Positions 24,908-31,242 of a stretch of 64,000 nt of DNA are shown in pieces. The notes beneath the pieces were generated by a model. It saw only the letters and a program-made list of their open reading frames with translations. It did not search any database and was not told the origin of the DNA. The position numbers were made by a program, and so were the translations under genes. This DNA comes from CAZWRV01 sp964636325 (lineage in GTDB: Bacteria > Verrucomicrobiota > Lentisphaeria > Victivallales > GWF2-50-93), in assembly GCA_964636325.1 (NCBI GenBank), contig CAZWRV010000013.1:1-64000 (forward strand), in the 5' to 3' direction. How positions within the stretch are numbered: position 1 is the first letter of the stretch; each line of letters starts with the position of its first letter.

Positions 24908-25381
24908 ATGGATATTTCTCTGAAATTCCACGGCCCCTACACCTTTACAGACAGCCCGATGTCGGTCTTCAGTTGCGGATATGCGAAGTCCGAGGGGATA
25001 TATCTATGGACGGTAAGGCAGTCCGGAACCCAGCACCATCTCATTCATTACGTCGGGGAGACAATCGGACTGGCGAAGAGGCAGAGGGAGCATCTGACTG
25101 CGATCCTGGGGCTGAACTACGGGATATGGGATCCGGAGAAGGCCAGGAACGGGGTGTCCGAATTGATATGGAAGGGGGCATGGAGGATAAAGGACGGGAG
25201 CGGACCGGGTCAGCAGATCGAGACGTATGGAAAACTGGACAGGAAGATCGTCCTGGAATATGTAGCCTCGATGGGCATCTTCTTTGCGAAGCTTGCGGAA
25301 GACAGAAACACGAGGATGCACGTCGAAGGCTGCATCGGCTGGAACTTGAGGAATTGGCACCCCGAATACAAGATCCTCTGA
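24908..25381 (+). CDS. stand-alone GIY-YIG-fold protein
   Basis: A 157-residue protein. GIYLWTV (about 30-36) and IHYVGET (46-52) are the two strands that name the family (YVG replacing YIG), with the downstream Arg and Glu-His in KRQREHL (57-63) matching the catalytic arginine and following helix. The glutamate expected further along the fold could be one of several in 70-130. No second DNA-binding domain is attached, unlike homing endonucleases or UvrC. In this element it may be a nuclease effector or a repair enzyme. Confidence 0.6.
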   Translation: MDISLKFHGPYTFTDSPMSVFSCGYAKSEGIYLWTVRQSGTQHHLIHYVGETIGLAKRQREHLTAILGLNYGIWDPEKARNGVSELIWKGAWRIKDGSGPGQQIETYGKLDRKIVLEYVASMGIFFAKLAEDRNTRMHVEGCIGWNLRNWHPEYKIL

Positions 25382-25449
25382 GAACAGGATTACCGAGATT
25401 CCCGCCGAACATCTGCAAATCAGGTACAGGGTCGGGGAAGGGAAGTGAT

Positions 25450-25779
25450 CTATCTTCGCCCCTTCCGTTTCCTCAGCCTCCCCAGGAAATACTCCAGCGC
25501 CTCCTCCATCATGTCCTTGGGGCAGCAGATCTCCTCCAGCATCCGGCCGATCTGCTCCTCCATGACGGCGTCCAGCCTGTGCCCGAGCCGCCTTATGCAG
25601 TCGGGGCTTACTCCGGCCCTTCGTGCGACCTTCCCCTTACTCTCCCCGGATATGAGGGACGGAATGGCTGGAGTCCCTGTTATGGAGCACACGATTCCCA
25701 GGGCGTAGATGAACCAGGGGACAAGGGACAGCCAGAAACCGGCCTTACCAATGCTCAATCCGGTCATACCGCCTTCCAT
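25450..25779 (-). CDS. small membrane-anchored hypothetical protein
   Basis: About 109 residues from ATG 25779, where GGAG lies ten bases upstream on the minus strand; longer in-frame starts to 26019 exist but look non-coding. One hydrophobic segment, GFWLSLVPWFIYALGIVCSI (about 13-32), is followed by GKVARRAGVSPDCIRRLGHRL, which could be a helix-turn-helix, and a basic C-terminus RLRKRKGRR. No family is recognised. It lies on the opposite strand to the small-gene run. Confidence 0.4.
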   Translation of the reverse strand: MEGGMTGLSIGKAGFWLSLVPWFIYALGIVCSITGTPAIPSLISGESKGKVARRAGVSPDCIRRLGHRLDAVMEEQIGRMLEEICCPKDMMEEALEYFLGRLRKRKGRR

Positions 25780-26040
25780 GGGTGATTCTCCGAGGCTTTT
25801 CGGCTGCGGCAAGAGAGGTCGCCGGTCTCGAAACGGCACATGCATCCGCCGCCAACTCATGTTAAAATAGACCATACCAAGGCCGTAATTCAAGAACATC
25901 CGCCTCAAGCAGTATTCCAGGTTGATGGGTTTGGTGGGTGCCCTATCCGTCCGGGGCGAGGAACGGCATGTGTCCAGGAAAGCAAAGCGTTGAGCATAAA
26001 CGGATAGGACTCCGGACAAGGCTTCCGGAATCCCTGGGCA

Positions 26041-26259
26041 TCACCTATGTGCAAGTTCCCGTGCTGTGTGTTTCGGAACTCCTGCTTTGCGTGGCAGGCC
26101 TCCCCACCATTTCCCGAGGCGGCCCCGGTGCGCTATCTCCCCGATCTTCTCTATGTATTCCCGGTCGCTCCCGTTCCTGGCGAGCTTTCCGGCGAGGCGG
26201 GACTGCATTCTCTCCTTGAATTCGATGGCCTTCATGTTACTGCCCTCCATGTCAGACAA
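26041..26259 (-). CDS. putative antitoxin partner of the PIN protein
   Basis: A 72-residue basic protein whose start overlaps the 3' end of the PIN gene by 8 bases on the same strand. MKAIEFKERMQSRLAGKL then REYIEKIGEIAHRGRLGKWW suggests a helical protein; small partners ending in LGKWW-like sequence occur next to PIN toxins of this subtype. Gene order is toxin first, antitoxin second, the reverse of VapBC. An internal ATG (MKAIEF, nine codons in) may be the true start. Confidence 0.55.
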   Translation of the reverse strand: MSDMEGSNMKAIEFKERMQSRLAGKLARNGSDREYIEKIGEIAHRGRLGKWWGGLPRKAGVPKHTARELAHR

Positions 26260-26704
26260 CCTCTTTCGGGCTGTGTATGGCTATGATGCTGTATCCTTCC
26301 TTGAGGTTCACGGCATTGAACCCCCTTATCTTGTCGTAGTGGACTATGTGCCGGAAGTTCCAGCTGACTATCATGTCGGAATAGTTCACCGACGCCAGTG
26401 CCACATGCAGTGCGTCGTTTTCCGAAGCCGCCCCCAGGACGCCGGCGGAAATATACCCGTCCCTGAGCCGGACCGCCTCCTCGGAGACCTCGACCCTTTC
26501 GAACGCTTCCGGCGGCAGAGTTCTGAGCAGGTCGGCCACCTGCTTCGGAGCGTCCTCAAGTTCGGCGACGAGCAGGTCCGAAATCACGAGCACGGCCTTC
26601 CCGTCCCTCGCCATGTCGAACAGTGCGCCACTCTCGGCCGAAAACTCCTTGTCGAAGCATCCACCTATGACCGAGGTGTCGATATAGATTCTGAGTTTTT
26701 TCAC
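26252..26704 (-). CDS. PIN-domain ribonuclease, putative toxin
   Basis: A 150-residue protein from GTG 26704 with GGAGAG just upstream; an ATG at 26737 is the alternative. The opening LRIYIDTSVIGGCFD supplies the first acidic residue (Asp about 9), LLVAELE the second group, and SENDALHVALAS the third (Asp about 97). The fourth position is SWNFRHI, with Asn where many PIN domains have Asp, as is usual in this subgroup. It would cleave RNA when not held by its partner. Confidence 0.75.
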   Translation of the reverse strand: MKKLRIYIDTSVIGGCFDKEFSAESGALFDMARDGKAVLVISDLLVAELEDAPKQVADLLRTLPPEAFERVEVSEEAVRLRDGYISAGVLGAASENDALHVALASVNYSDMIVSWNFRHIVHYDKIRGFNAVNLKEGYSIIAIHSPKEVV

Positions 26705-26840
26705 AAGCTCTCCATGCCTGCCGGGAAAATACTTCATTGCATCCCCGCATAGATTATATATTAAGAAGGCACGTTGTCAAATAAGAGGCGGAACTAGACT
26801 AGACTCTAGGCCCAGCTAAAAACGAGGACATTAATCCTCA

Positions 26841-27158
26841 TTATTTCTCCAGTTCCTTGTTCTTCCCGAGCATCCTTACGGCGAGATACCCCGTCCTCCC
26901 GATCCAGCATACGGCGGCACCCGGAATCGAGAGCAGCCCCAGAACGAGCATTGCAACATCGTCCGCCTGCCCTGCGACCGGGATGAAGTCCGGCACCAGG
27001 TCCAGCGGGAAGACCAGGTACAGCAAGCTCAGCAGCACCATAGCCGCCGACGAGATTGCGCATATCGCCAGTGTCTTCAGGGATTCTACTGCGAAGGCCT
27101 TGAACCTCTCGGAGTATGCCGAAAGCAGAATTACAGCCAGCCCCGCAAGGACTATCAC
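26841..27158 (-). CDS. DUF1232 (YkvA-like) membrane protein, probably frameshifted at a poly-G run
   Basis: At least 105 residues. The signature YLVFPLDLVPDFIPVAGQADD is the DUF1232 core, between hydrophobic segments. The coding frame seen here starts only at a GTG with no ribosome-binding site. A far better start, ATG at 27201 with AAGGAGGTTTTAG directly upstream, reads MLHTIKELVLLSG in another frame. A run of nine G residues (minus strand, 27166-27158) separates the two; eight G residues would join them into one 118-residue protein. The gene is therefore either broken, phase-variable or affected by a sequencing error. Confidence 0.6.
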   Translation of the reverse strand: MIVLAGLAVILLSAYSERFKAFAVESLKTLAICAISSAAMVLLSLLYLVFPLDLVPDFIPVAGQADDVAMLVLGLLSIPGAAVCWIGRTGYLAVRMLGKNKELEK

Positions 27159-27428
27159 CCCCCCCCGACAACAGGACCAGCTCCTTTATCGTGTGCAGCA
27201 TCTAAAACCTCCTTCATCTTGTAGGATGCCGGCCCTCCGTAGGACCGGCGTCTCCTGTTTTCCTCATGCGGCTTAGAGTCCGCCCCGGCAGGCCACCTGG
27301 TTTAGGCGGCCCTTTCGGGGCCGGTATAGCGGTAAAGTCCACTATACGTTATGATGCCAAAAAAGGAGGGGTATTTTAAGGTGGGCCGGAATACTATAGA
27401 TAGCTTGAAATCAAAGTTTTACACCATG

Positions 27429-27476
27429 TTGCCGATAGCCAGCGCCTGGGACACCCTTCTACAGCAGCCGGAACAG
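27429..27476 (+). pseudogene. 48-bp relic of a second, related integrase gene
   Basis: Sixteen codons read LPIASAWDTLLQQPEQ and match integrase codons at 16823-16870 with four base differences, three of them synonymous and one Val to Ala. The pattern points to a diverged functional homologue, not a fresh copy of the nearby gene. An ATG sits directly before it. The wider gap 27202-27605 shows also a hairpin near 27228-27251 (GCCGG arms) and a promoter-like pair before the NusG paralogue, but no intact gene. Confidence 0.75.
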
Positions 27477-27568
27477 CCCTAAGGAAGGTGGCCTGCGGGC
27501 CTTTCGGCCTCCAATCCGGCCGAGGACGAGAGGAAACGCCTGTAGGAGTATAACGCTTGCCGTGGATT

Positions 27569-27597
27569 TTGAATTCCGTCCTGGCGGGTTGTATCTT
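27569..27597 (+). promoter_or_regulatory. possible promoter of the NusG paralogue
   Basis: TTGAAT (27569-27574), a 17-base spacer and TATCTT (27592-27597). Initiation would fall at about 27604, two bases before the ATG at 27606, predicting a leaderless or near-leaderless mRNA. No ribosome-binding site is present before that ATG, which is consistent. Confidence 0.4.
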
Positions 27598-27605
27598 ATT
27601 GGTCT

Positions 27606-28151
27606 ATGGAAAAGCCATTCATTAATTCGAACGTCACTCTGGAACGCCATCCGGGCTTCCTTTGGACGCCTGTGCGGACGAAGCCGCGCAGGGAGAAGAA
27701 GCTTGCGGAATACTGCGCAAGGAACGGGATCGGATTCTACCTTCCGCTGCGGAGGAGCGTACGCCGCTACAACAGGCGCACCTTCGAGTTCCAGGTGCCG
27801 ATGTTCTCCGGCTACGTCTTCTGCAGCCTGGACCATACGCTGCAGCAGAAGCTGGTCATGTGCAACGCCTTCGCATACAAGCTGGGGATGAACGAGAAAA
27901 GCGAGGAGCTGCTGATCTCCGAGCTGCAGTCCATCATGATAATGGAGAGGGCGTCGCAGGAGGTGGAAATCGAAGTCAGGCCGGAGCTGGTCGCAGGGAC
28001 GCGCATCATCGTCAAGAACGGCCCGTTCAGAAACATGGGCGGAGTCGTTGAACGCAGGAAGGGCAAGACCACCATCGCCATCAACATCGAAATTCTCGGT
28101 CAGTCCGCCTCGACCGAGATCGACGTCGAGGATCTCGAGATCGACGAGTGA
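27606..28151 (+). CDS. NusG-family transcription elongation paralogue (RfaH/LoaP-like)
   Basis: A 181-residue protein. The NGN domain runs from about 18 (LWTPVRTKPRREKKLAEYC) to 75, with VPMFSGYVFCSLD matching the NusG strand PLFPGYVFV. A linker helix region follows. The C-terminal KOW motif is GTRIIVKNGPFRNMGGVVERRK (about 130-151) and ends STEIDVEDLEI. Core NusG is normally beside rpoB and ribosomal L11 genes; this stand-alone copy fits specialised paralogues that assist long operons, often for polysaccharides. The polysaccharide locus 17 kb away is a possible client, which is only inference. Confidence 0.8.
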   Translation: MEKPFINSNVTLERHPGFLWTPVRTKPRREKKLAEYCARNGIGFYLPLRRSVRRYNRRTFEFQVPMFSGYVFCSLDHTLQQKLVMCNAFAYKLGMNEKSEELLISELQSIMIMERASQEVEIEVRPELVAGTRIIVKNGPFRNMGGVVERRKGKTTIAINIEILGQSASTEIDVEDLEIDE

Positions 28152-28253
28152 GGTTCAGATTTTCGGCGCACAACCCTGGGGGGGCGGCGGATGGCGATCT
28201 GTAAATATTGCGGCGATCTTCACGCACCGGGGAACGGATCAGAAAATCTGAAT

Positions 28254-29042
28254 TCAGAAAATTTGAAATACGCACTTTTCCTCGAAAAACGAGAATTCAG
28301 CGCATGGAAATTGCTCGGCAAGGATGCCCGTGAAGATTTTAAGACCGGGGTTTTCGCTGATCTCGTGGCTGGTTTCGATCATTGGGATTCCGCATTCCGC
28401 GGCGAAGCGGAAGCCGTAGTTGTCCGACTCGCCCGCGATGAAGACGTCGCATCCCAGTTCGATAAGCTGCTGCTGGTATCCGACGTTGACGAAAAGTCCG
28501 AGCCCTCCCCAGGGGAGTCCGACTCTGCGGACGATTTGATCCATACCTCCGGGAGCGGCGATGCGGAGATGCGCCATGCCCACCGCATCCTTCACCTGCG
28601 AGGCAAGGGCCGACAGGAGGCGTGGCTCGATTTCATATACTTTTGCGAATCCCTCGGCAACGACGGGTTTTCCGAGGCCGAGCATCCCGACAAAGCTGTC
28701 GAAGATGCTGATCTCGTCCACCGACCAGTGCAGGCGGAGGAATGTAAGGCCATATTTCTCTAGCAGCTCACTCCTCTGCCGGTTTGTCTTCCAGCTCCTC
28801 CAGTCCTTCGGCGGATTCTGCGAATTTATGACATCGTAGGGGTAGAAGAGGCTCTCGTGGGAGATGAGCAGCTGATGGCCGGCCTCTCCGGCGGCGCGGA
28901 TGGCATCCGTTGTGGCCATCCAGGAGACTGTTGCCCCTGTTATTTTGCGGTCGCCGGCCTCGCCGAACTGGACGCCTTCGTCGGGGTTCAGCTTGTGGCC
29001 GGTCCGCGATTCAGTGAAGGAGATTATGTCGCCGATAATCAT
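28254..29042 (-). CDS. Nif3-like dinuclear-metal-centre protein
   Basis: About 262 residues from ATG 29042 (MIIGDIISF, the usual family opening); an ATG at 29072 gives ten more residues. TTDAIRAAGEAGHQLLISHESLFY corresponds to the metal-binding LLIxHHP-type motif, here HES, so one of the paired histidines is replaced. FLRLHWSVDEI carries another His and the late motif FIAGESDNYGFRFAAECG corresponds to the C-terminal metal-binding region. Nif3 proteins are conserved and poorly understood, often linked to GTP cyclohydrolase I-like chemistry. It lies opposite the NusG paralogue. Confidence 0.75.
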   Translation of the reverse strand: MIIGDIISFTESRTGHKLNPDEGVQFGEAGDRKITGATVSWMATTDAIRAAGEAGHQLLISHESLFYPYDVINSQNPPKDWRSWKTNRQRSELLEKYGLTFLRLHWSVDEISIFDSFVGMLGLGKPVVAEGFAKVYEIEPRLLSALASQVKDAVGMAHLRIAAPGGMDQIVRRVGLPWGGLGLFVNVGYQQQLIELGCDVFIAGESDNYGFRFAAECGIPMIETSHEISENPGLKIFTGILAEQFPCAEFSFFEEKCVFQIF

Positions 29043-29442
29043 TCGGTCAAGTCGGCTGCAATATGCCGCCATTTAAGCGCATGGTCGTCCAACAGTAAAA
29101 AATATTTTTCTCTCACAAAGCCACGAAGAAGACACTAAGTTTTTCCCTGCGGGAAAAAGGCGCCCTTACGACGCGCAGGTAGCTTGCGCGCGCCGCGCGC
29201 AAAGGGCAAACTCTGCATACGAGTAATGCTGTGTTATGTTGCTTGCGCGCGGCGCGCGCAAACTACATTTTGGAAAAAACGTTTTCCAAGTCGCGCCGTA
29301 AAGGACCAAGAATGATCCACAAAAATAACAGGCGGATCAGTAAAGCGGTATGAATTCAGCAAACTACGCCCTATTGCTGAATTCATACGATTTTTCAATA
29401 CGGTTACACCCCTTCGGCCTTTGCTCCTTTGTGCGAGATATC
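29043..29442. other. repeat-rich intergenic region
   Basis: No gene is visible. It holds a perfect hairpin at 29140-29158 (TTTTTCCC, loop TGC, GGGAAAAA), a GC-only palindrome at 29184-29202, a second at 29243-29261, and a TTGGAAAA/TTTTCCAA hairpin at 29270-29289. It also holds one GAATTC-stem hairpin repeat at 29348-29388 (listed separately). The words CACAAAGCCACGAAG before 29140 look like a low-complexity intergenic repeat. The region separates Nif3-like and purC genes. Confidence 0.7.
29348..29388. repeat. hairpin repeat, GAATTC-stem type
   Basis: Arm GTATGAATTCAGCAAA (29348-29363), loop CTACGCCCT, second arm 29373-29388 with one mismatch at its first base. The same family occurs at 10131 and 13585, with a half copy at 5304. 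Confidence 0.85.
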
Positions 29443-30348
29443 TCATTTTAAGGTCTTACCGGCTAGGCGCCTGAGCGCGTCGAGGTATTTCTCTCTCGTC
29501 TTGGATACGATGTCGGGGGGGAGCTCGGGTCCGGGCGCGGTCTTGTTCCAGTCGAGCGTCTCGAGGTAGTCCCGCACGAACTGCTTGTCGAGGCTCGGCG
29601 GGCTGCACCCGACGGAATACTGGTCGGCCGGCCAGAACCGGCTCGAGTCCGGGGTGAGGACTTCGTCGATCAGGATAAGCTCGTCGTTGAATATGCCGAA
29701 CTCAAACTTGGTGTCGGCGAGGATTATCCCCTTCGTGGCGGCGTAGTCCGCCGCGGTCTTATACACTTTTATGGAGAGATCGCGGGCCGTTTCCGCGAAC
29801 TTCAGACCGAGGATTTGCTTGGTCTTCTCGAAGGATATGTTTTCGTCATGGGTTCCAAGCTCCGCCTTTGTGGAGGGAGTGAAGAGCGGCTCGTCGAGCT
29901 TCTCGGCCTGGCTGTATCCTTTCCTAAGCGGAATTCCGCAGACCTTGCCGGTGCTCTGGTAGTCCTTCCAGCCGCTGCCGGTGATGTAGCCGCGGACTAT
30001 GCATTCGACCGCGAGGGGCTTGGCCTTCTTGACGATCATGGATCTGCCCTGAAGATCCTTCGAATACTTGCTCCGCAACGGCTCGGGATATTTCGACACG
30101 TCCGCGGTCACGAGATGGTTGGGCATCCATTTCATCATGTCGAACCAGAAGAGCGAAAGGCCGGTGAGAACCCTGCCCTTGTCCGGGATCCCGTTCGGCA
30201 TCACCACGTCGAACGCGCTGATGCGGTCGCTTGCGACGAAGAGCAGCGTGTCGCCGAGATCGTAGATGTCCCTTACCTTACCCCTCCGGGGTTCGCCGAG
30301 CTCAGGCATTTCGGAACGGATGAGCGCCTTGTTCTTGTCATAGATCAT
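29443..30348 (-). CDS. purC: phosphoribosylaminoimidazole-succinocarboxamide synthase
   Basis: A 301-residue ATP-dependent ligase of purine biosynthesis that joins aspartate to CAIR to give SAICAR. GKVRDIYDLGDTLLFVASDRISAFDVV near the N-terminus, VECIVRGYITGSGWKDYQ in the middle and DTKFEFGI with LIDEVLTPDSSRFW towards the end are the standard SAICAR synthase signatures. The start is ATG 30348, with GGAG upstream, not the longer frame to 30381. Length matches the longer, yeast-like form of the enzyme (about 300) and not the 240-residue bacterial form. It follows rplU in the same direction. Confidence 0.96.
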   Translation of the reverse strand: MIYDKNKALIRSEMPELGEPRRGKVRDIYDLGDTLLFVASDRISAFDVVMPNGIPDKGRVLTGLSLFWFDMMKWMPNHLVTADVSKYPEPLRSKYSKDLQGRSMIVKKAKPLAVECIVRGYITGSGWKDYQSTGKVCGIPLRKGYSQAEKLDEPLFTPSTKAELGTHDENISFEKTKQILGLKFAETARDLSIKVYKTAADYAATKGIILADTKFEFGIFNDELILIDEVLTPDSSRFWPADQYSVGCSPPSLDKQFVRDYLETLDWNKTAPGPELPPDIVSKTREKYLDALRRLAGKTLK

Positions 30349-30512
30349 TGGTCGTCTCCAAGTGTTGCGAAAAATAACCACAGAGCGAGAAAACGGAATA
30401 AACAGGAAAAGTTGAAACGGAAGGGATAAAACCTGCCCCAGGCATATTTATAGGATATTGAGACCTCAGAGTGTTTTCCCCTCCGTGATCTCTGTGGTTT
30501 TCTTATGCAACA

Positions 30513-30824
30513 TCAGGGCTTGAGCTGGGTAATCTTGACCTTGGTAAGCTCCTGCCTGTGTCCTATGGTCTTCTTGTAGCCCTTGCGCCGTTTCATCTTG
30601 AACGCGATGAGCTTCGGGCCGCGGAAGTGGCGGACGATTTCACCTTCCACGGAGGCGTTCTCCACGAGCGGAGCTCCAAACTTGAGCGCGCCCCGTTCGC
30701 CTACCGCGAGGACCTCACCGAAGGTCACTTTGGCCCCCGGCTCGCCGGGCAGCCTGTCCACCTCGATGATGTTATTCTCCTCAACCCTGTATTGCTTTCC
30801 GCCGGCCTTGATGATCGCGTACAT
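30513..30824 (-). CDS. rplU: 50S ribosomal protein bL21
   Basis: A 103-residue protein beginning MYAIIKAGGKQYRVEE, the typical bL21 start, and ending with FKMKRRKGYKKTIGHRQ, the conserved 23S-rRNA-contacting tail. The length is standard. rpmA (bL27), which usually follows rplU, is not present; purC is the next gene downstream. A good promoter is seen upstream on the minus strand. Confidence 0.97.
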   Translation of the reverse strand: MYAIIKAGGKQYRVEENNIIEVDRLPGEPGAKVTFGEVLAVGERGALKFGAPLVENASVEGEIVRHFRGPKLIAFKMKRRKGYKKTIGHRQELTKVKITQLKP

Positions 30825-30896
30825 GTCTTCCTCTCAGTTTTATCCCGGCTGAAAAAGATCGCCGGCTTTAGATGGTTTTCCTGATAAAGGGTCAGT

Positions 30897-30924
30897 AATA
30901 TAATGTGGAAAGCAAGATCGTCAA
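30897..30924 (-). promoter_or_regulatory. sigma-70 promoter of rplU
   Basis: On the minus strand TTGACG (30924-30919), a 16-base spacer and TATATT (30902-30897). Initiation near 30890 leaves a leader of about 65 bases. The rest of the gap to the esterase gene (30925-31242) shows no gene; it is AT-rich and probably holds the divergent promoter. Confidence 0.65.
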
Positions 30925-31242
30925 ATTATTTTTGACAGGAGCGTCGAATTGAATATTCCGCCTGCAATACTATCTTTGTCATACGCTGAAAGAAATTCAG
31001 GCAAACTGATCCGTAGATAATTAAGGTATGTGGTGAAATACCGACCCCGGGAGGGATTTCAGATTCAGATTTCCGGAGCAAGACTCTGAAAAGCCACAAT
31101 AGTATCTCCTTGATGTTTCCAACCACTTCATAGGGACGGACCAGGAAATCTGAATAAGGGTATTAACAAGTAACAAGAGCCGGTTTCAAAATTGTGTGTT
31201 TTGAAACGGGCTTGCAATAATATTTTGAAAGGAAAGACGACG

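Larger units (their letters stand above)
16431..27476. mobile_element. putative integrative element at tRNA-Thr
   Basis: The interval begins directly after tRNA-Thr and contains a tyrosine recombinase, a primase-helicase fusion, an AbiE-like pair, a sigma-like protein, small unknown genes, a GIY-YIG protein and a PIN toxin pair. Housekeeping and polysaccharide-type genes resume at 27.6 kb. The right limit is set at the integrase relic at 27429-27476. I could not find a second copy of the tRNA 3' end near there, so the true attR is not located and the limit is tentative. No capsid, tail, conjugation or relaxase gene was recognised, so it is more like a satellite or defence island than a complete phage or conjugative element. 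Confidence 0.65.

Noticed and set aside
24859..25785. Frame of 308 residues over the GIY-YIG gene
   Set aside because: It is in a different frame from the GIY-YIG motifs and has low-complexity shadow-type sequence.
27429..27476. Attachment-site duplicate of tRNA-Thr
   Set aside because: The sequence matches integrase coding DNA, not the tRNA; no copy of the tRNA 3' end was seen nearby.
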